Below, piece after piece: positions 8,521 to 15,199 of a stretch of 46,418 bases of DNA; position 1 is the first letter of the stretch, and every line of letters starts with the position of its first letter. The DNA is from a virus, in IMG/VR virus record IMGVR_UViG_3300042922_000799, positions 1 to 46,418 of that record; one strand, given 5' to 3'. The notes under the pieces are model-generated. The model was not told where the DNA came from. It worked only from the letters and a program-made list of their open reading frames with translations, and ran no database searches. Made by a program: the position numbers and the translations under genes.

Positions 8521-9187
8521 ATTTGATTACTTTACCTAATACTCTAACTTCTTCTGGGTTCAATTCCCTATCTTCGTACTTATCGTTCAAAGAACGTAAA
8601 ATCACTTTATCCTCGTCAAAATTAAAATAGACTTTTTTCAGTGTGACGCCATCTCCGTTTATTTCAACAACTGCCGTTTCACCGTTTTCAATAGTAATTT
8701 GACATTTATAGAACACAATATCTCCGTCGTGGTAATCAGGCTCCATCGAATCACCGTGTACAACTAAAGCACAATCGGCTTTCTCGGGAACGTTATATTC
8801 CACAACCTCTTCTGCAGCAATGTCTCCGTATGCAAGTTCGGCAGGATTAGCTGCAACTCCGCCGAGCAAAGGAACTACCTTATTATTCTGCTCTTCTAAT
8901 TGTCGCTCTGCATACTCGTATACTTTTTTTTGTCGTTTTGGGACTAATTGATTGTAAATAGTTTCTATTGAAATTTTATTATCGTTATCTAAACCCAGCA
9001 AATAGTCAGAACTAACTTTAAATATCTCTGCTAACTTCTTCAAGTCTTTTCCTTTAGGGAAATTTTCACCGCTCTCCCATTTTGAAACTGTGGTGTAAGT
9101 TTTCATACCTAACATTTCAGATAGTTCTGTTTGTGTCATATTTCTGCTCTCTCTTAAATGTCTTATTTTGTTTCCCATCTTATCCAT
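8519..9187 (-). CDS. CI-like phage repressor with S24 peptidase domain
   Basis: 222-residue repressor that should keep the prophage silent. The N-terminal XRE helix-turn-helix (MTQTELSEMLGMKTYTTVSKWE, residues about 17-38, written here only to locate it) is followed by a linker and a LexA-like C-terminal domain with catalytic Ser147 in HGDSM and a lysine at 184/185. In the hinge where most relatives have Ala-Gly, this protein reads GGVAAN (109-114), so the usual scissile pair is not present. AAGGAGG lies 7 nt before the ATG. It is transcribed from an extended -10 promoter (9211-9238) overlapped by an operator. Divergent from the Cro-like gene at 9380. Confidence 0.92.
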   Translation of the reverse strand: MDKMGNKIRHLRESRNMTQTELSEMLGMKTYTTVSKWESGENFPKGKDLKKLAEIFKVSSDYLLGLDNDNKISIETIYNQLVPKRQKKVYEYAERQLEEQNNKVVPLLGGVAANPAELAYGDIAAEEVVEYNVPEKADCALVVHGDSMEPDYHDGDIVFYKCQITIENGETAVVEINGDGVTLKKVYFNFDEDKVILRSLNDKYEDRELNPEEVRVLGKVIK

Positions 9188-9210
9188 TTGCCAACCTCCT
9201 TGATAAGAAT

Positions 9211-9238
9211 ATTATATCACAATATGATTTAAAATCAA
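9211..9238 (-). promoter_or_regulatory. Promoter of the CI-like repressor
   Basis: On the minus strand an extended -10 TGATATAAT contains TATAAT at 9211-9216, with TTGATT at 9233-9238 as a -35 and a 16-nt spacer. Operator O1 (9225-9237) overlaps the spacer and -35, so the repressor could regulate its own gene. Confidence 0.65.
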
Positions 9239-9339
9239 TGTATATGAAAAAAAATCAGGTTTGTGGTGATTTATATATAATGTAATAAAAAAAATGTGAT
9301 AATAAATCATATATTTCGCTTGTGTATGATTAAAAATCA
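9225..9339. promoter_or_regulatory. Operator array of the lysogeny switch
   Basis: Four 13-bp near-palindromes of the type TGATTT-N-AAATCA lie between the divergent genes: 9225-9237 (perfect), 9245-9257 (TGAAAAAAAATCA, weaker left half), 9297-9309 (TGATAATAAATCA) and 9327-9339 (TGATTAAAAATCA). A half-site TGATTT is at 9267. The outer sites overlap the two promoters. They are the expected binding sites of the CI-like and Cro-like proteins. Confidence 0.75.
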
Positions 9340-9348
9340 TGTTATATT
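9320..9348 (+). promoter_or_regulatory. Early rightward promoter (PR-like)
   Basis: TTGTGT (9320-9325) and TATATT (9343-9348) are separated by 17 nt. Operator 9327-9339 lies wholly in the spacer, so repressor binding would block polymerase. It drives the Cro-like gene and probably the long early operon. Confidence 0.6.
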
Positions 9349-9379
9349 TTAAACATGAGAAATGAAAGGAGGGAAAAAA

Positions 9380-9592
9380 ATGGTAGGCATTGCAGAGTTA
9401 AGAGCTAGAAAAGGAAAGATGTCTCAAAGAGATCTTGCTGAAAAAATTGGTACTACCCAAACATCGATTAGTAATTGGGAGAGTAACCCGTTGTCAATGA
9501 ATGCTGAAAATATCGTAAAGCTAGCCATGTTTTTTGGTGTATCTAGTGACGAAATTTTAGGAATCGAACATCGAGAAAAAGAGGGGGTTTAA
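9380..9592 (+). CDS. Cro-like XRE transcriptional regulator
   Basis: 70-residue protein made almost entirely of one XRE-type helix-turn-helix (MSQRDLAEKIGTTQTSISNW, residues about 14-33, then VKLAMFFGVSSDEILG). First gene of the rightward early transcript and divergent from the repressor, the classic Cro position; it should bind the 13-bp operators. The ATG at 9380 follows AAAGGAGGG with 6-nt spacing; an in-frame ATG at 9362 would swallow the ribosome site. A further operator (9610-9622) lies just behind the gene. Confidence 0.85.
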   Translation: MVGIAELRARKGKMSQRDLAEKIGTTQTSISNWESNPLSMNAENIVKLAMFFGVSSDEILGIEHREKEGV

Positions 9593-9609
9593 TTTTTTTG
9601 CCTTCAATA

Positions 9610-9622
9610 TGATTTTTAATCA
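9610..9622. promoter_or_regulatory. Fifth operator, downstream of the Cro-like gene
   Basis: TGATTTTTAATCA is a near-palindrome (TGATTT-T-TAATCA) like the switch operators, but sits 18 nt after the Cro-like gene. It could allow looping to the main operators or control a second early start. Confidence 0.6.
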
Positions 9623-9726
9623 TATTTAGTGTTTTGTTCTTTGGAGTAACATTCTTTGCTAGGGTTAAACCTCGTTGGAGGAAAACGAGTACAGCAAAAG
9701 AAACAGTACAAAGCGAGGTGAGAAAA

Positions 9727-9921
9727 ATGCCAAGGAAACAAAAAGAATTGAACCTCATCTGTTATTCGAAAGATGGTACACGGTTAAAAATAGACCCGGA
9801 GACGGGGAAATTCGATCCACCTTTTGGACCACCGGAAGATTTGCAGATAGAGATAACCAAGATAATCAATTTACAGCAAAACGGTATTAGAGTTGTGAAA
9901 GCGAAGGAGGGAACTGCATGA
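9727..9921 (+). CDS. Small early phage protein, unknown
   Basis: 64 residues, begins MPRKQKELNLICYSKDGTRL and is of mixed charge with a proline-rich middle (DPPFGPPEDL). No domain recognised. The ATG at 9727 has GAGGTGAG just upstream; the frame is open further left from a TTG at 9634, but that start has no ribosome site. It overlaps the next gene by 4 nt (ATGA), so the two are translationally coupled in the early operon. Confidence 0.7.
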   Translation: MPRKQKELNLICYSKDGTRLKIDPETGKFDPPFGPPEDLQIEITKIINLQQNGIRVVKAKEGTA

Positions 9922-10310
9922 AAACAGTTAGTTTTACAGATGGGAAAATCTCCCACACGGTACACACGAGAGAAGAAGCATTGAATTTGGTTAATAGGTA
10001 CTGGCCTGATGAACCAGAAGTTAGAGCAACAGCTTACGAAACGCTTATCGAAGTAGTTAACGAGGAACTAGCTACGATCCAACGTTTGAACGCAAGTAAT
10101 GATGAAAGAGAGGATTGTGCACCGGGCGAATATTTTGCAGAGTGTAATCGTATTAAATCACTTTGGAGGACCTTTGAAAACACTATATGCTCAGTTAGCG
10201 GCAAAATCCTTTCTGGCGATGAATATGATCGAATGATTGAATACTTCGAAGAAATCGAGCCGTTAGCTTCGCTCTCTAATGCTTTTGCCGGAAAGGAGGA
10301 AGGAGAATGA
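9918..10310 (+). CDS. Early phage protein, unknown
   Basis: 130-residue acidic protein, mostly helical by composition, without a recognised motif. Three cysteines are scattered and do not form a zinc site. AAGGAGGGA stands before the ATG, and the gene overlaps its neighbours on both sides by 4 nt, so it is a genuine member of the early operon. Confidence 0.75.
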   Translation: MKTVSFTDGKISHTVHTREEALNLVNRYWPDEPEVRATAYETLIEVVNEELATIQRLNASNDEREDCAPGEYFAECNRIKSLWRTFENTICSVSGKILSGDEYDRMIEYFEEIEPLASLSNAFAGKEEGE

Positions 10311-10498
10311 CACCGGTAAATGTTATCTACGCCTTAGCGATCATTTGGGCTTTAGCTTTAATTATCTTCACAATAGTGTTCGTAGTGTTTCTTTTGAACA
10401 TGCGCAAAGAATCAAAACGGATGGATGAGCGAATGAAACGTCGTCGAAAAGCTTTTGATAATCACTTAGATGAAATACGAAAGAAGGGATCAGATTGA
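10307..10498 (+). CDS. Small membrane protein
   Basis: 63 residues. One hydrophobic segment (VIYALAIIWALALIIFTIVF, about residues 5-24) is followed by a very basic tail (KRMDERMKRRRKAFDNHLDE). This indicates a single-span inner-membrane protein with a cytosolic basic coiled tail. AAGGAGGAAGGAG precedes the ATG. Function unknown; its stop TGA overlaps the TTG start of another small membrane protein. Confidence 0.7.
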   Translation: MTPVNVIYALAIIWALALIIFTIVFVVFLLNMRKESKRMDERMKRRRKAFDNHLDEIRKKGSD

Positions 10499-10641
10499 GA
10501 AAACCAACCTTACTAGCTGCGCTAGACGGTAGTCACAACCCGAGGAAGCAGCTGATACGAACACAGATCATTTGCTACCTGAGCTTTGCATTAAGTGTGA
10601 TTTTGTTACTTATGCTGATTTGGATCATGGGGGTGAAATGA
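10495..10641 (+). CDS. Small membrane protein with TTG start
   Basis: 48 residues starting at TTG (10495), overlapping the previous stop as TTGA, with AAGGG upstream. A basic N-terminal half (RKPTLLAALDGSHNPRKQ) is followed by a hydrophobic helix (ICYLSFALSVILLLMLIWIM). It ends one base before the next ATG, and its last codons hold the ribosome site GGGGGTGA of that gene. Tight coupling on both sides is the main evidence that it is translated. Function unknown. Confidence 0.6.
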   Translation: MRKPTLLAALDGSHNPRKQLIRTQIICYLSFALSVILLLMLIWIMGVK

Positions 10642-10642
10642 T

Positions 10643-11308
10643 ATGACGCGTATTAAGTGGACAGATGAAGAGGAACAAATTTTGATCGATAATATCCAGT
10701 TTGACCACCATGGTTTTACGAAAAATAAAAAAGAAATGCTGGCACTACTATCGAACCGAAACAAAAACTCTCTTTCTATAAGAATTACTCAGCTTAGAAA
10801 AATTGGAAGGTTGCCAGGTACCGATATAGATGATCCGATTACCCTATATGGGCAACCATTTAGCAAATATGAGGATAAGATTATTATCAATGCTTTAAAG
10901 GCTGGCACCACTTATCAAGAAATAGCTGATGCATTAGGGAGAGGGTATTATTCAGTCAACTCTAGAATTTCAAGCCTTCGGGAAAATGGAGCAGATATCC
11001 CGTATAAGCTGCGATCATATACTGACGAAGAAAACCAATTGATCATTGAGAATATAAGATTTGATGAGTTTGGTTTTGTAAACAACACCGATGAGTTAGC
11101 AAAGTTGCTTTCGAGATCCCGACTTCAGGTAGGACAAAAAATAGCAAATATGCGCAAAACTGGATTAATTAAGATCAAACCTGATAAAGCTAGATCTGGT
11201 ATTAGCAGCAGGTCTCGCGAAGCAGGCAGACGAGGGAACGAACTCTGTTTTGTATTTAACCGAAAAAAAGAGCCTACACCAGTTCCCGCTAGTGTAAGCC
11301 AAAATTAA
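10643..11308 (+). CDS. Three-repeat Myb/SANT-like DNA-binding protein
   Basis: 221 residues built of three related helical repeats. Repeat 1 begins IKWTDEEEQILIDNIQFD, repeat 2 FSKYEDKIIINALKAG, repeat 3 YTDEENQLIIENIRFD; each ends with R/K-I-x-x-[LM]-R-[KE]-x-G (ITQLRKIG, ISSLRENG, IANMRKTG), the third-helix position of Myb/SANT-type trihelical DNA-binding domains. Repeats 1 and 3 are the closest. A basic serine-rich tail follows. It is probably an early DNA-binding regulator or replication accessory protein; the assignment rests on repeat pattern only. GGGGGTGA precedes the ATG. Confidence 0.65.
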   Translation: MTRIKWTDEEEQILIDNIQFDHHGFTKNKKEMLALLSNRNKNSLSIRITQLRKIGRLPGTDIDDPITLYGQPFSKYEDKIIINALKAGTTYQEIADALGRGYYSVNSRISSLRENGADIPYKLRSYTDEENQLIIENIRFDEFGFVNNTDELAKLLSRSRLQVGQKIANMRKTGLIKIKPDKARSGISSRSREAGRRGNELCFVFNRKKEPTPVPASVSQN

Positions 11309-11336
11309 ACCATTTAGTTAAGGAGATTATACCATT

Positions 11337-11927
11337 ATGAAACTGAAACCGCAAAACACTTATCGACATCTATGTAATTTTGCAGCAGCAGCTACCTCAA
11401 GACCTATCCTGCAAGCAATTCATTTTACGCCGGATGGACACATCGAAGCAACGAATTCACACATTTTATTGCGACTCTTAAACCGAATCGATAGCAGAGT
11501 CGATCCATTACCAGATTTGGCACTACATCCGAAGGAACTGAGAGAGTTTGAAGAATCATATCCCGAAACAAGCCGTTTATTTCCGTCAAATTTTACGACC
11601 AATTGGTACTTATCGCGGGAGACTGCAGCAGAGGTTGCGAAGTATCTTAAATCGCTTGACAAAGAGAGCACTGTTCAGCTGTCAATCTCGACTGATGGGA
11701 TGGCGGTTTCAGGTAAAGGATCGGAAGCCTCGTTTCCGCTACACGGTCTAAGCGGTGATCAAACGACTATAGCTTTTAAATGTAAATATCTGATTTGTGT
11801 GATGGCATTTATTGCTGACTGTAGTCCTATGCCTGTCCAGTTCCGCGCACTAAGTCCTATCCGACCAATGGTCTTTAAAATCGACGGGCTATTCGAAGGC
11901 TTGATCGCACCAGTAAGAATAAAATAA
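11337..11927 (+). CDS. Probable phage sliding clamp (divergent DnaN-like)
   Basis: 196 residues. The start resembles the first strand-helix-strand unit of a DnaN domain (ATSRPILQAIHFTPDGHIEA followed by TNSHILLRLL, compare the TDSHRLA block of bacterial clamps). The end matches the last clamp domain: FKCKYLICVMAFI, then RPMVFKIDG and a closing LIAPVRIK like the MPMRL/MPVRI tail of DnaN. Bacterial beta clamps have three domains in about 370 residues; this one has room for two, like T4 gp45 or PCNA, and might therefore form a trimeric ring. It opens the replication module shared with polymerase, SSB and primase-helicase. Ribosome site AAGGAG at usual distance. Confidence 0.6.
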   Translation: MKLKPQNTYRHLCNFAAAATSRPILQAIHFTPDGHIEATNSHILLRLLNRIDSRVDPLPDLALHPKELREFEESYPETSRLFPSNFTTNWYLSRETAAEVAKYLKSLDKESTVQLSISTDGMAVSGKGSEASFPLHGLSGDQTTIAFKCKYLICVMAFIADCSPMPVQFRALSPIRPMVFKIDGLFEGLIAPVRIK

Positions 11928-11940
11928 GGAGGAAAAATTA

Positions 11941-12474
11941 ATGATCAAAATTACAACAACTATCGAAGCAGATACAACAGAAGAGTACAAAGAGGCAGTT
12001 AAATCGCTACATGATCAAGTAGTAAAAGAGGCACAGAAAGCACCTGAGTACAAATTCAGTGACACAGAAGAAAAAAAGCCAGTAAACTCTATGGTCTCGA
12101 TCTCCGGCACAGAACAATCCGCACATGGTCAACCAGCCGTGCCTACTAATCCTGCGCCTGTGACACCGCCAGCAGCTGCTCCAGTTGCACCCACACCTAC
12201 GGCGCCTGTACAACCTGTTACAACCCAAGCGCCGCCAACTGCACCAACAACGGCTGTCTCGACTGCTCCTGCAGCAACGGCACCAGTAGCAGCCGTTCCA
12301 CAATACACGTTCGAGCAGTTGGCTGCAGCCGCTGCGCCCTTAAGCGATGCAGGAAAGCAATCTCGGCTCATAGAGGCAATCAACACGTTTGGAGTAGCAT
12401 CCCTGACCGATTTACCTAAGGAGCAGTACGGCGCTTTTGCAACGAAGCTACGCGAATTAGGGGCAAAGATATGA
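11941..12474 (+). CDS. Pro/Ala/Thr-rich linker protein of the replication module
   Basis: 177 residues with a short charged N-terminal part, a long disordered middle almost entirely of P, A, T and V (about residues 65-120), and a compact helical C-terminal domain of roughly 50 residues ending KLRELGAKI. The layout suggests a tethering or scaffold protein joining two partners. The C-terminal domain looks like one found beside DUF2800 genes in Firmicute phages, recalled without a search. AGGAGG precedes the start and the end overlaps the DUF2800 gene by 4 nt. Confidence 0.7.
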   Translation: MIKITTTIEADTTEEYKEAVKSLHDQVVKEAQKAPEYKFSDTEEKKPVNSMVSISGTEQSAHGQPAVPTNPAPVTPPAAAPVAPTPTAPVQPVTTQAPPTAPTTAVSTAPAATAPVAAVPQYTFEQLAAAAAPLSDAGKQSRLIEAINTFGVASLTDLPKEQYGAFATKLRELGAKI

Positions 12475-13643
12475 TTGATCACAAAGAACGAGATCATGCG
12501 CTTCTATCAGCTAGCGCAGCTGATCGGTGGACGGCTTGCACGCCGTCTGCACGATTGGCAGAACAGTTTCCGGATACAACAAGCGAGGCAGCCGCAGAAG
12601 GTACGTTAGCCCACGAAATTGCCGAATTACGTTTACGTAAATACTTTGTTGAACCGATCTCACAAACAGCGTTCACGCGTCGTTTAAACAAGCTGAAAAA
12701 GAAAGAGTTTTATCAAGACGAAATGCTGCGCCACACAGAAGACTATTTGAATTACATCAAAGAGATCGCGCTTCAGTTCGATCAAAAACCGCATGTAGCA
12801 GTCGAGAAGAAAGTGGATTTCTCTGCCTACGCGCCAGAAGGCTTCGGGACTGTCGATTGTCTGATGATCCATTCAAGCACTCTCTACGTCATTGATTTTA
12901 AGTATGGACGCAATAAGGCGGTAGATGCAAACGAAACGGTTCAGTTACGTCTTTATGCGCTTGGAGCAATGCAAGAATATAGTTTCCTTTATGCAATTAA
13001 AGATGTTGTGATGGTTGTTTTTCAGCCACGTAATCCGATCGGGACCACAGAGTGCCGTATGAGTGCAGAAGAACTCAAAGCATGGGGGGAATCGATCAAG
13101 AACAAAGCACAAGATGCTTTTGATGGAGAAGGTGAACTGTTGCCCGGAGCTCACTGCGGCTTTTGTCCCGCAAAACCTATTTGCAGGGCGCAAGCAGAAC
13201 AGTTCGACCGTGTTGAGGCAAACATCGATCGTGATCCCAAAACGCTTGGAGACGACGAGAAAGCCTATTACCTACAAAACGCCGATGCGGTCATCAGTTG
13301 GCTGAAAGCGTTGAAAGAACACTCGCTAAGTGTTTTGTTGCAAGGCGGTTCAATTCCGGGATACAAACTCGTCGAAGGGCGAAAAGGTCGAGGATACACA
13401 GACCAAGACGCTGCTTTTCAATTCTTACAAGAAAAAGGCATTTCAGAAGCCTTGCTGTACGATCGCGTTCCCTTAACATTGCCCAAAGTTGAAAAAGCTA
13501 TAGGTAAGAAAGAGTACGAGGAACTACTTGTTCAAGGTGGCTACGTAAAACAGCTATCAGGAAAACCAACTTTAGTACCTGATTCAGATAAACGATCGGC
13601 GATTACTGTCACGCCATCGGCGCAAGAGGATTTTGCTACATGA
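12471..13643 (+). CDS. DUF2800 protein, Cas4/RecB-like PD-(D/E)XK nuclease
   Basis: 390 residues of the DUF2800 family. The RecB-like core is visible: a GTLAHEIAELR block near residues 43-53, YVIDFKYG (D-x-K catalytic pair) and ETVQLRLYALG (the Q-containing helix). One cysteine near the N terminus (C23) and three in AHCGFCPAKPICRAQ near residues 229-238 match the spacing of Fe-S cluster nucleases such as Cas4 and AddB, suggesting a 4Fe-4S site. In phages the family sits with DUF2815 and an A-family polymerase, as here, so a role in recombination or replication-end processing is likely. Confidence 0.85.
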   Translation: MIDHKERDHALLSASAADRWTACTPSARLAEQFPDTTSEAAAEGTLAHEIAELRLRKYFVEPISQTAFTRRLNKLKKKEFYQDEMLRHTEDYLNYIKEIALQFDQKPHVAVEKKVDFSAYAPEGFGTVDCLMIHSSTLYVIDFKYGRNKAVDANETVQLRLYALGAMQEYSFLYAIKDVVMVVFQPRNPIGTTECRMSAEELKAWGESIKNKAQDAFDGEGELLPGAHCGFCPAKPICRAQAEQFDRVEANIDRDPKTLGDDEKAYYLQNADAVISWLKALKEHSLSVLLQGGSIPGYKLVEGRKGRGYTDQDAAFQFLQEKGISEALLYDRVPLTLPKVEKAIGKKEYEELLVQGGYVKQLSGKPTLVPDSDKRSAITVTPSAQEDFAT

Positions 13644-13795
13644 GCGCGATTAGGCAGTACAGAGTGAATTATGTCGATTGGAAAGGCCGGGACGCTATGA
13701 TGTTTGTTTTCGCATCCAGCGTTATGGAGGCAAGAGCTCAGGCGATGGTTGGCCAAGGCGTTTTTAAATTGGTAAACGTGGAGGAAGGAAAATGA
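13640..13795 (+). CDS. Small early phage protein, unknown
   Basis: 51 residues (MSAIRQYRVNYVDWKGRDAM to the end VNVEEGK). It overlaps the DUF2800 stop and the next start, each by 4 nt (ATGA). Alternating hydrophobic residues in RVNYVDWKGR and MMFVFAS, then an A-rich helix, suggest a small alpha/beta fold. It has no recognised family. Evidence for expression is the unbroken chain of ATGA overlaps. Confidence 0.6.
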   Translation: MSAIRQYRVNYVDWKGRDAMMFVFASSVMEARAQAMVGQGVFKLVNVEEGK

Positions 13796-13887
13796 ACGAT
13801 TTATCAGTGTTGGGCGTTGTGTTTTGCACAGTCATTATTATGGTTGGTGTGATCGTGTGTAAAAAAGTATCGGAGGATGAAGAATGA
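13792..13887 (+). CDS. Single-span micro-membrane protein
   Basis: 31 residues. Nearly the whole protein is one hydrophobic helix (LGVVFCTVIIMVGVIVC) with a charged tail KKVSEDEE. GGAGGAAGG lies just upstream and both ends overlap neighbouring genes as ATGA. It might assist the following lipoprotein, but nothing in the sequence shows this. Confidence 0.55.
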   Translation: MNDLSVLGVVFCTVIIMVGVIVCKKVSEDEE

Positions 13888-14273
13888 AAAAAGTCAAAGG
13901 ATTTTTATTAGTAGTGGCAGTGGCGCTTGTATTAACGGGTTGTAGCAGACAGGCCGCAAAGGTCTCGCATAATGTTAGCCAAGAGGCCGATAACTTTAAC
14001 GTTGTCAGACGCGTGGCGGTGATTAACACATTATCTAGCAAAGTGGAGTTTGAAGTGATCGGAAACATTTCAGTCAATACCAGCAACGCAAGTAAGCTAG
14101 AAATTATCGTTGAAGCAGAGAAGGGCGTTTACAAAAAACACCTTATCAACATGACACAGTTCAACATGTATGTCGTAGAGGATCTAGAGGGTGCCGATGT
14201 CAACAATTTCAAGTATGAAGTGAATTACATGCCAGAAAGTATTGTTCCTTTCACCATTACGAACAAAGATTAG
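13884..14273 (+). CDS. Phage lipoprotein, beta-sandwich type
   Basis: 129 residues. A basic start MKKVKG, a hydrophobic stretch and the lipobox LTGC (Cys20) mark a lipoprotein exposed outside the membrane. The rest is rich in beta-strand pattern (RRVAVINTLSSKVEFEVIGN, KLEIIVEAEKGVYKKHLI). Similar small beta-sandwich lipoproteins are common in early regions of Firmicute phages; surface exclusion of other phages is possible, unproven. GGAGGATGAAG before the start. Confidence 0.75.
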   Translation: MKKVKGFLLVVAVALVLTGCSRQAAKVSHNVSQEADNFNVVRRVAVINTLSSKVEFEVIGNISVNTSNASKLEIIVEAEKGVYKKHLINMTQFNMYVVEDLEGADVNNFKYEVNYMPESIVPFTITNKD

Positions 14274-14318
14274 TACGTAAGTGACAGAAATACACAACTA
14301 AGAAAAGAGGAATAAGAA

Positions 14319-14597
14319 ATGTTTAAATACGAGAATAAAGAGTTCCGAGCTAATTCTCTCTCTCATGCCTATACGAAATTTTTAGATGAATCTTGGGGAT
14401 CGCACTATGTTGATTACCTAGAACAAAATAATCTTGAACATGAAAAAATTTATGCGACAGAAGATATTGAGGAAGTTGAAAACCTTGTTGATGGATACTA
14501 CAGATTGAAGCAAAAGTTAGAAAATGGTGCTGTTTTCCAAATCGAGGTTTGGGAAAACGGAGATGGGTCATATGATGGGCTTGCTCAGGTAGTTTAG
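14319..14597 (+). CDS. Early phage protein, unknown
   Basis: 92-residue acidic protein (MFKYENKEFRANSLSHAYTK onward) ending in a beta-rich part GAVFQIEVWENGDGSYDG. It has no recognised family. GAGGAA stands upstream of the ATG. It is the last plus-strand gene before a minus-strand two-gene insertion (14657-15088). Confidence 0.65.
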   Translation: MFKYENKEFRANSLSHAYTKFLDESWGSHYVDYLEQNNLEHEKIYATEDIEEVENLVDGYYRLKQKLENGAVFQIEVWENGDGSYDGLAQVV

Positions 14598-14620
14598 TCA
14601 GTAATCCACCAAAATTGTGG

Positions 14621-14648
14621 AAATAAAAAAACTACCCTAAAAGAGTAG
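14621..14648 (-). terminator. Minus-strand terminator of the small-gene cassette
   Basis: Read on the minus strand, CTACTCT (14648-14642) pairs with AGGGTAG (14638-14632) around loop TTT, with one T-G wobble, and a run of seven T follows. It ends transcription of the TTG-initiated gene at 14657. Confidence 0.75.
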
Positions 14649-14656
14649 CAACAGAA

Positions 14657-14770
14657 TCATAAATTATTTTTTTTGGAATCGGAAATTCCGTGTTTAACTG
14701 CCAATCTGATGATTCCATAAAGCATAAATCCTATAAAAATATACCAAATAAAAGCTAAAAAAGTTCCCAA
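14657..14770 (-). CDS. Small membrane protein, TTG start, minus strand
   Basis: 37 residues (begins MGTFLAFIWYIFIGFM and ends SDSKKNNL). One membrane-spanning helix, then a short basic/polar tail. The TTG start has a perfect AAAGGAGG 6 nt away and the gene is followed by its own terminator, which together make it likely to be real. It runs against the surrounding early genes and is downstream of another minus-strand gene. Function unknown; the size and topology would also fit a small toxin. Confidence 0.6.
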   Translation of the reverse strand: MGTFLAFIWYIFIGFMLYGIIRLAVKHGISDSKKNNL

Positions 14771-14825
14771 AGCAATACCTCCTTTTAGGTATTGTAACAT
14801 ATTTTACCAAGTCAGTTATCCGACG

Positions 14826-14855
14826 AAATAAAGAACCGACATTTCAGCCGGTTCT
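14826..14855 (-). terminator. Possible minus-strand terminator between the two cassette genes
   Basis: AGAACCG and CGGTTCT (14832-14838 and 14849-14855) form a 7-bp stem with a 10-nt loop. On the minus strand it is followed by TTATTTCG, a weak T-tract. It lies 24 nt after the stop of the 14879-15088 gene. Confidence 0.5.
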
Positions 14856-14878
14856 AAAAAATATTTAATTCGATAAAA

Positions 14879-15088
14879 CTAATCTAAATAAGATTTTCTT
14901 ATTAAAACATGATCAAAATCGTGCTTAAATTCTACAGTTTTTACGAAAAAGTATAGTCTTAGATAAGAAACTATACCAAAGTCTTCAAAGTTCGAGAATA
15001 GCTCAGGAGAAGTACGTTTCGTTAAAGAAGTTGCTCCTGTCCTTTCGAATTCATCATTTATTAACTTGATATAATCTTTATTAAACAT
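14879..15088 (-). CDS. Minus-strand accessory protein, unknown
   Basis: 69 residues (MFNKDYIKLINDEFERTGAT onward), charged, with an aromatic-rich second half (YLRLYFFVKTVEFKHDFDHV). AAGGTGGTGAG precedes the ATG, and an extended -10-like TGTTAAAAT lies about 25 nt further upstream. No family recognised. As a gene with its own signals, opposite in strand to the early operon, it looks like an independently expressed accessory (moron-type) gene. Confidence 0.6.
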   Translation of the reverse strand: MFNKDYIKLINDEFERTGATSLTKRTSPELFSNFEDFGIVSYLRLYFFVKTVEFKHDFDHVLIRKSYLD

Positions 15089-15199
15089 TTTCTCACCACC
15101 TTATAACCATATTTTAACATAAATAAACGCCAAAAACGGGCTAATATCAAACTCAAAAAATTTCGCAATCGTCAGCGATAGCAAACAGGAGGGATAAGC

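Noticed and set aside
9634-9726. Upstream extension of the 9727 gene from TTG at 9634
   Set aside because: There is no Shine-Dalgarno before the TTG, and GAGGTGAG clearly serves the ATG at 9727.
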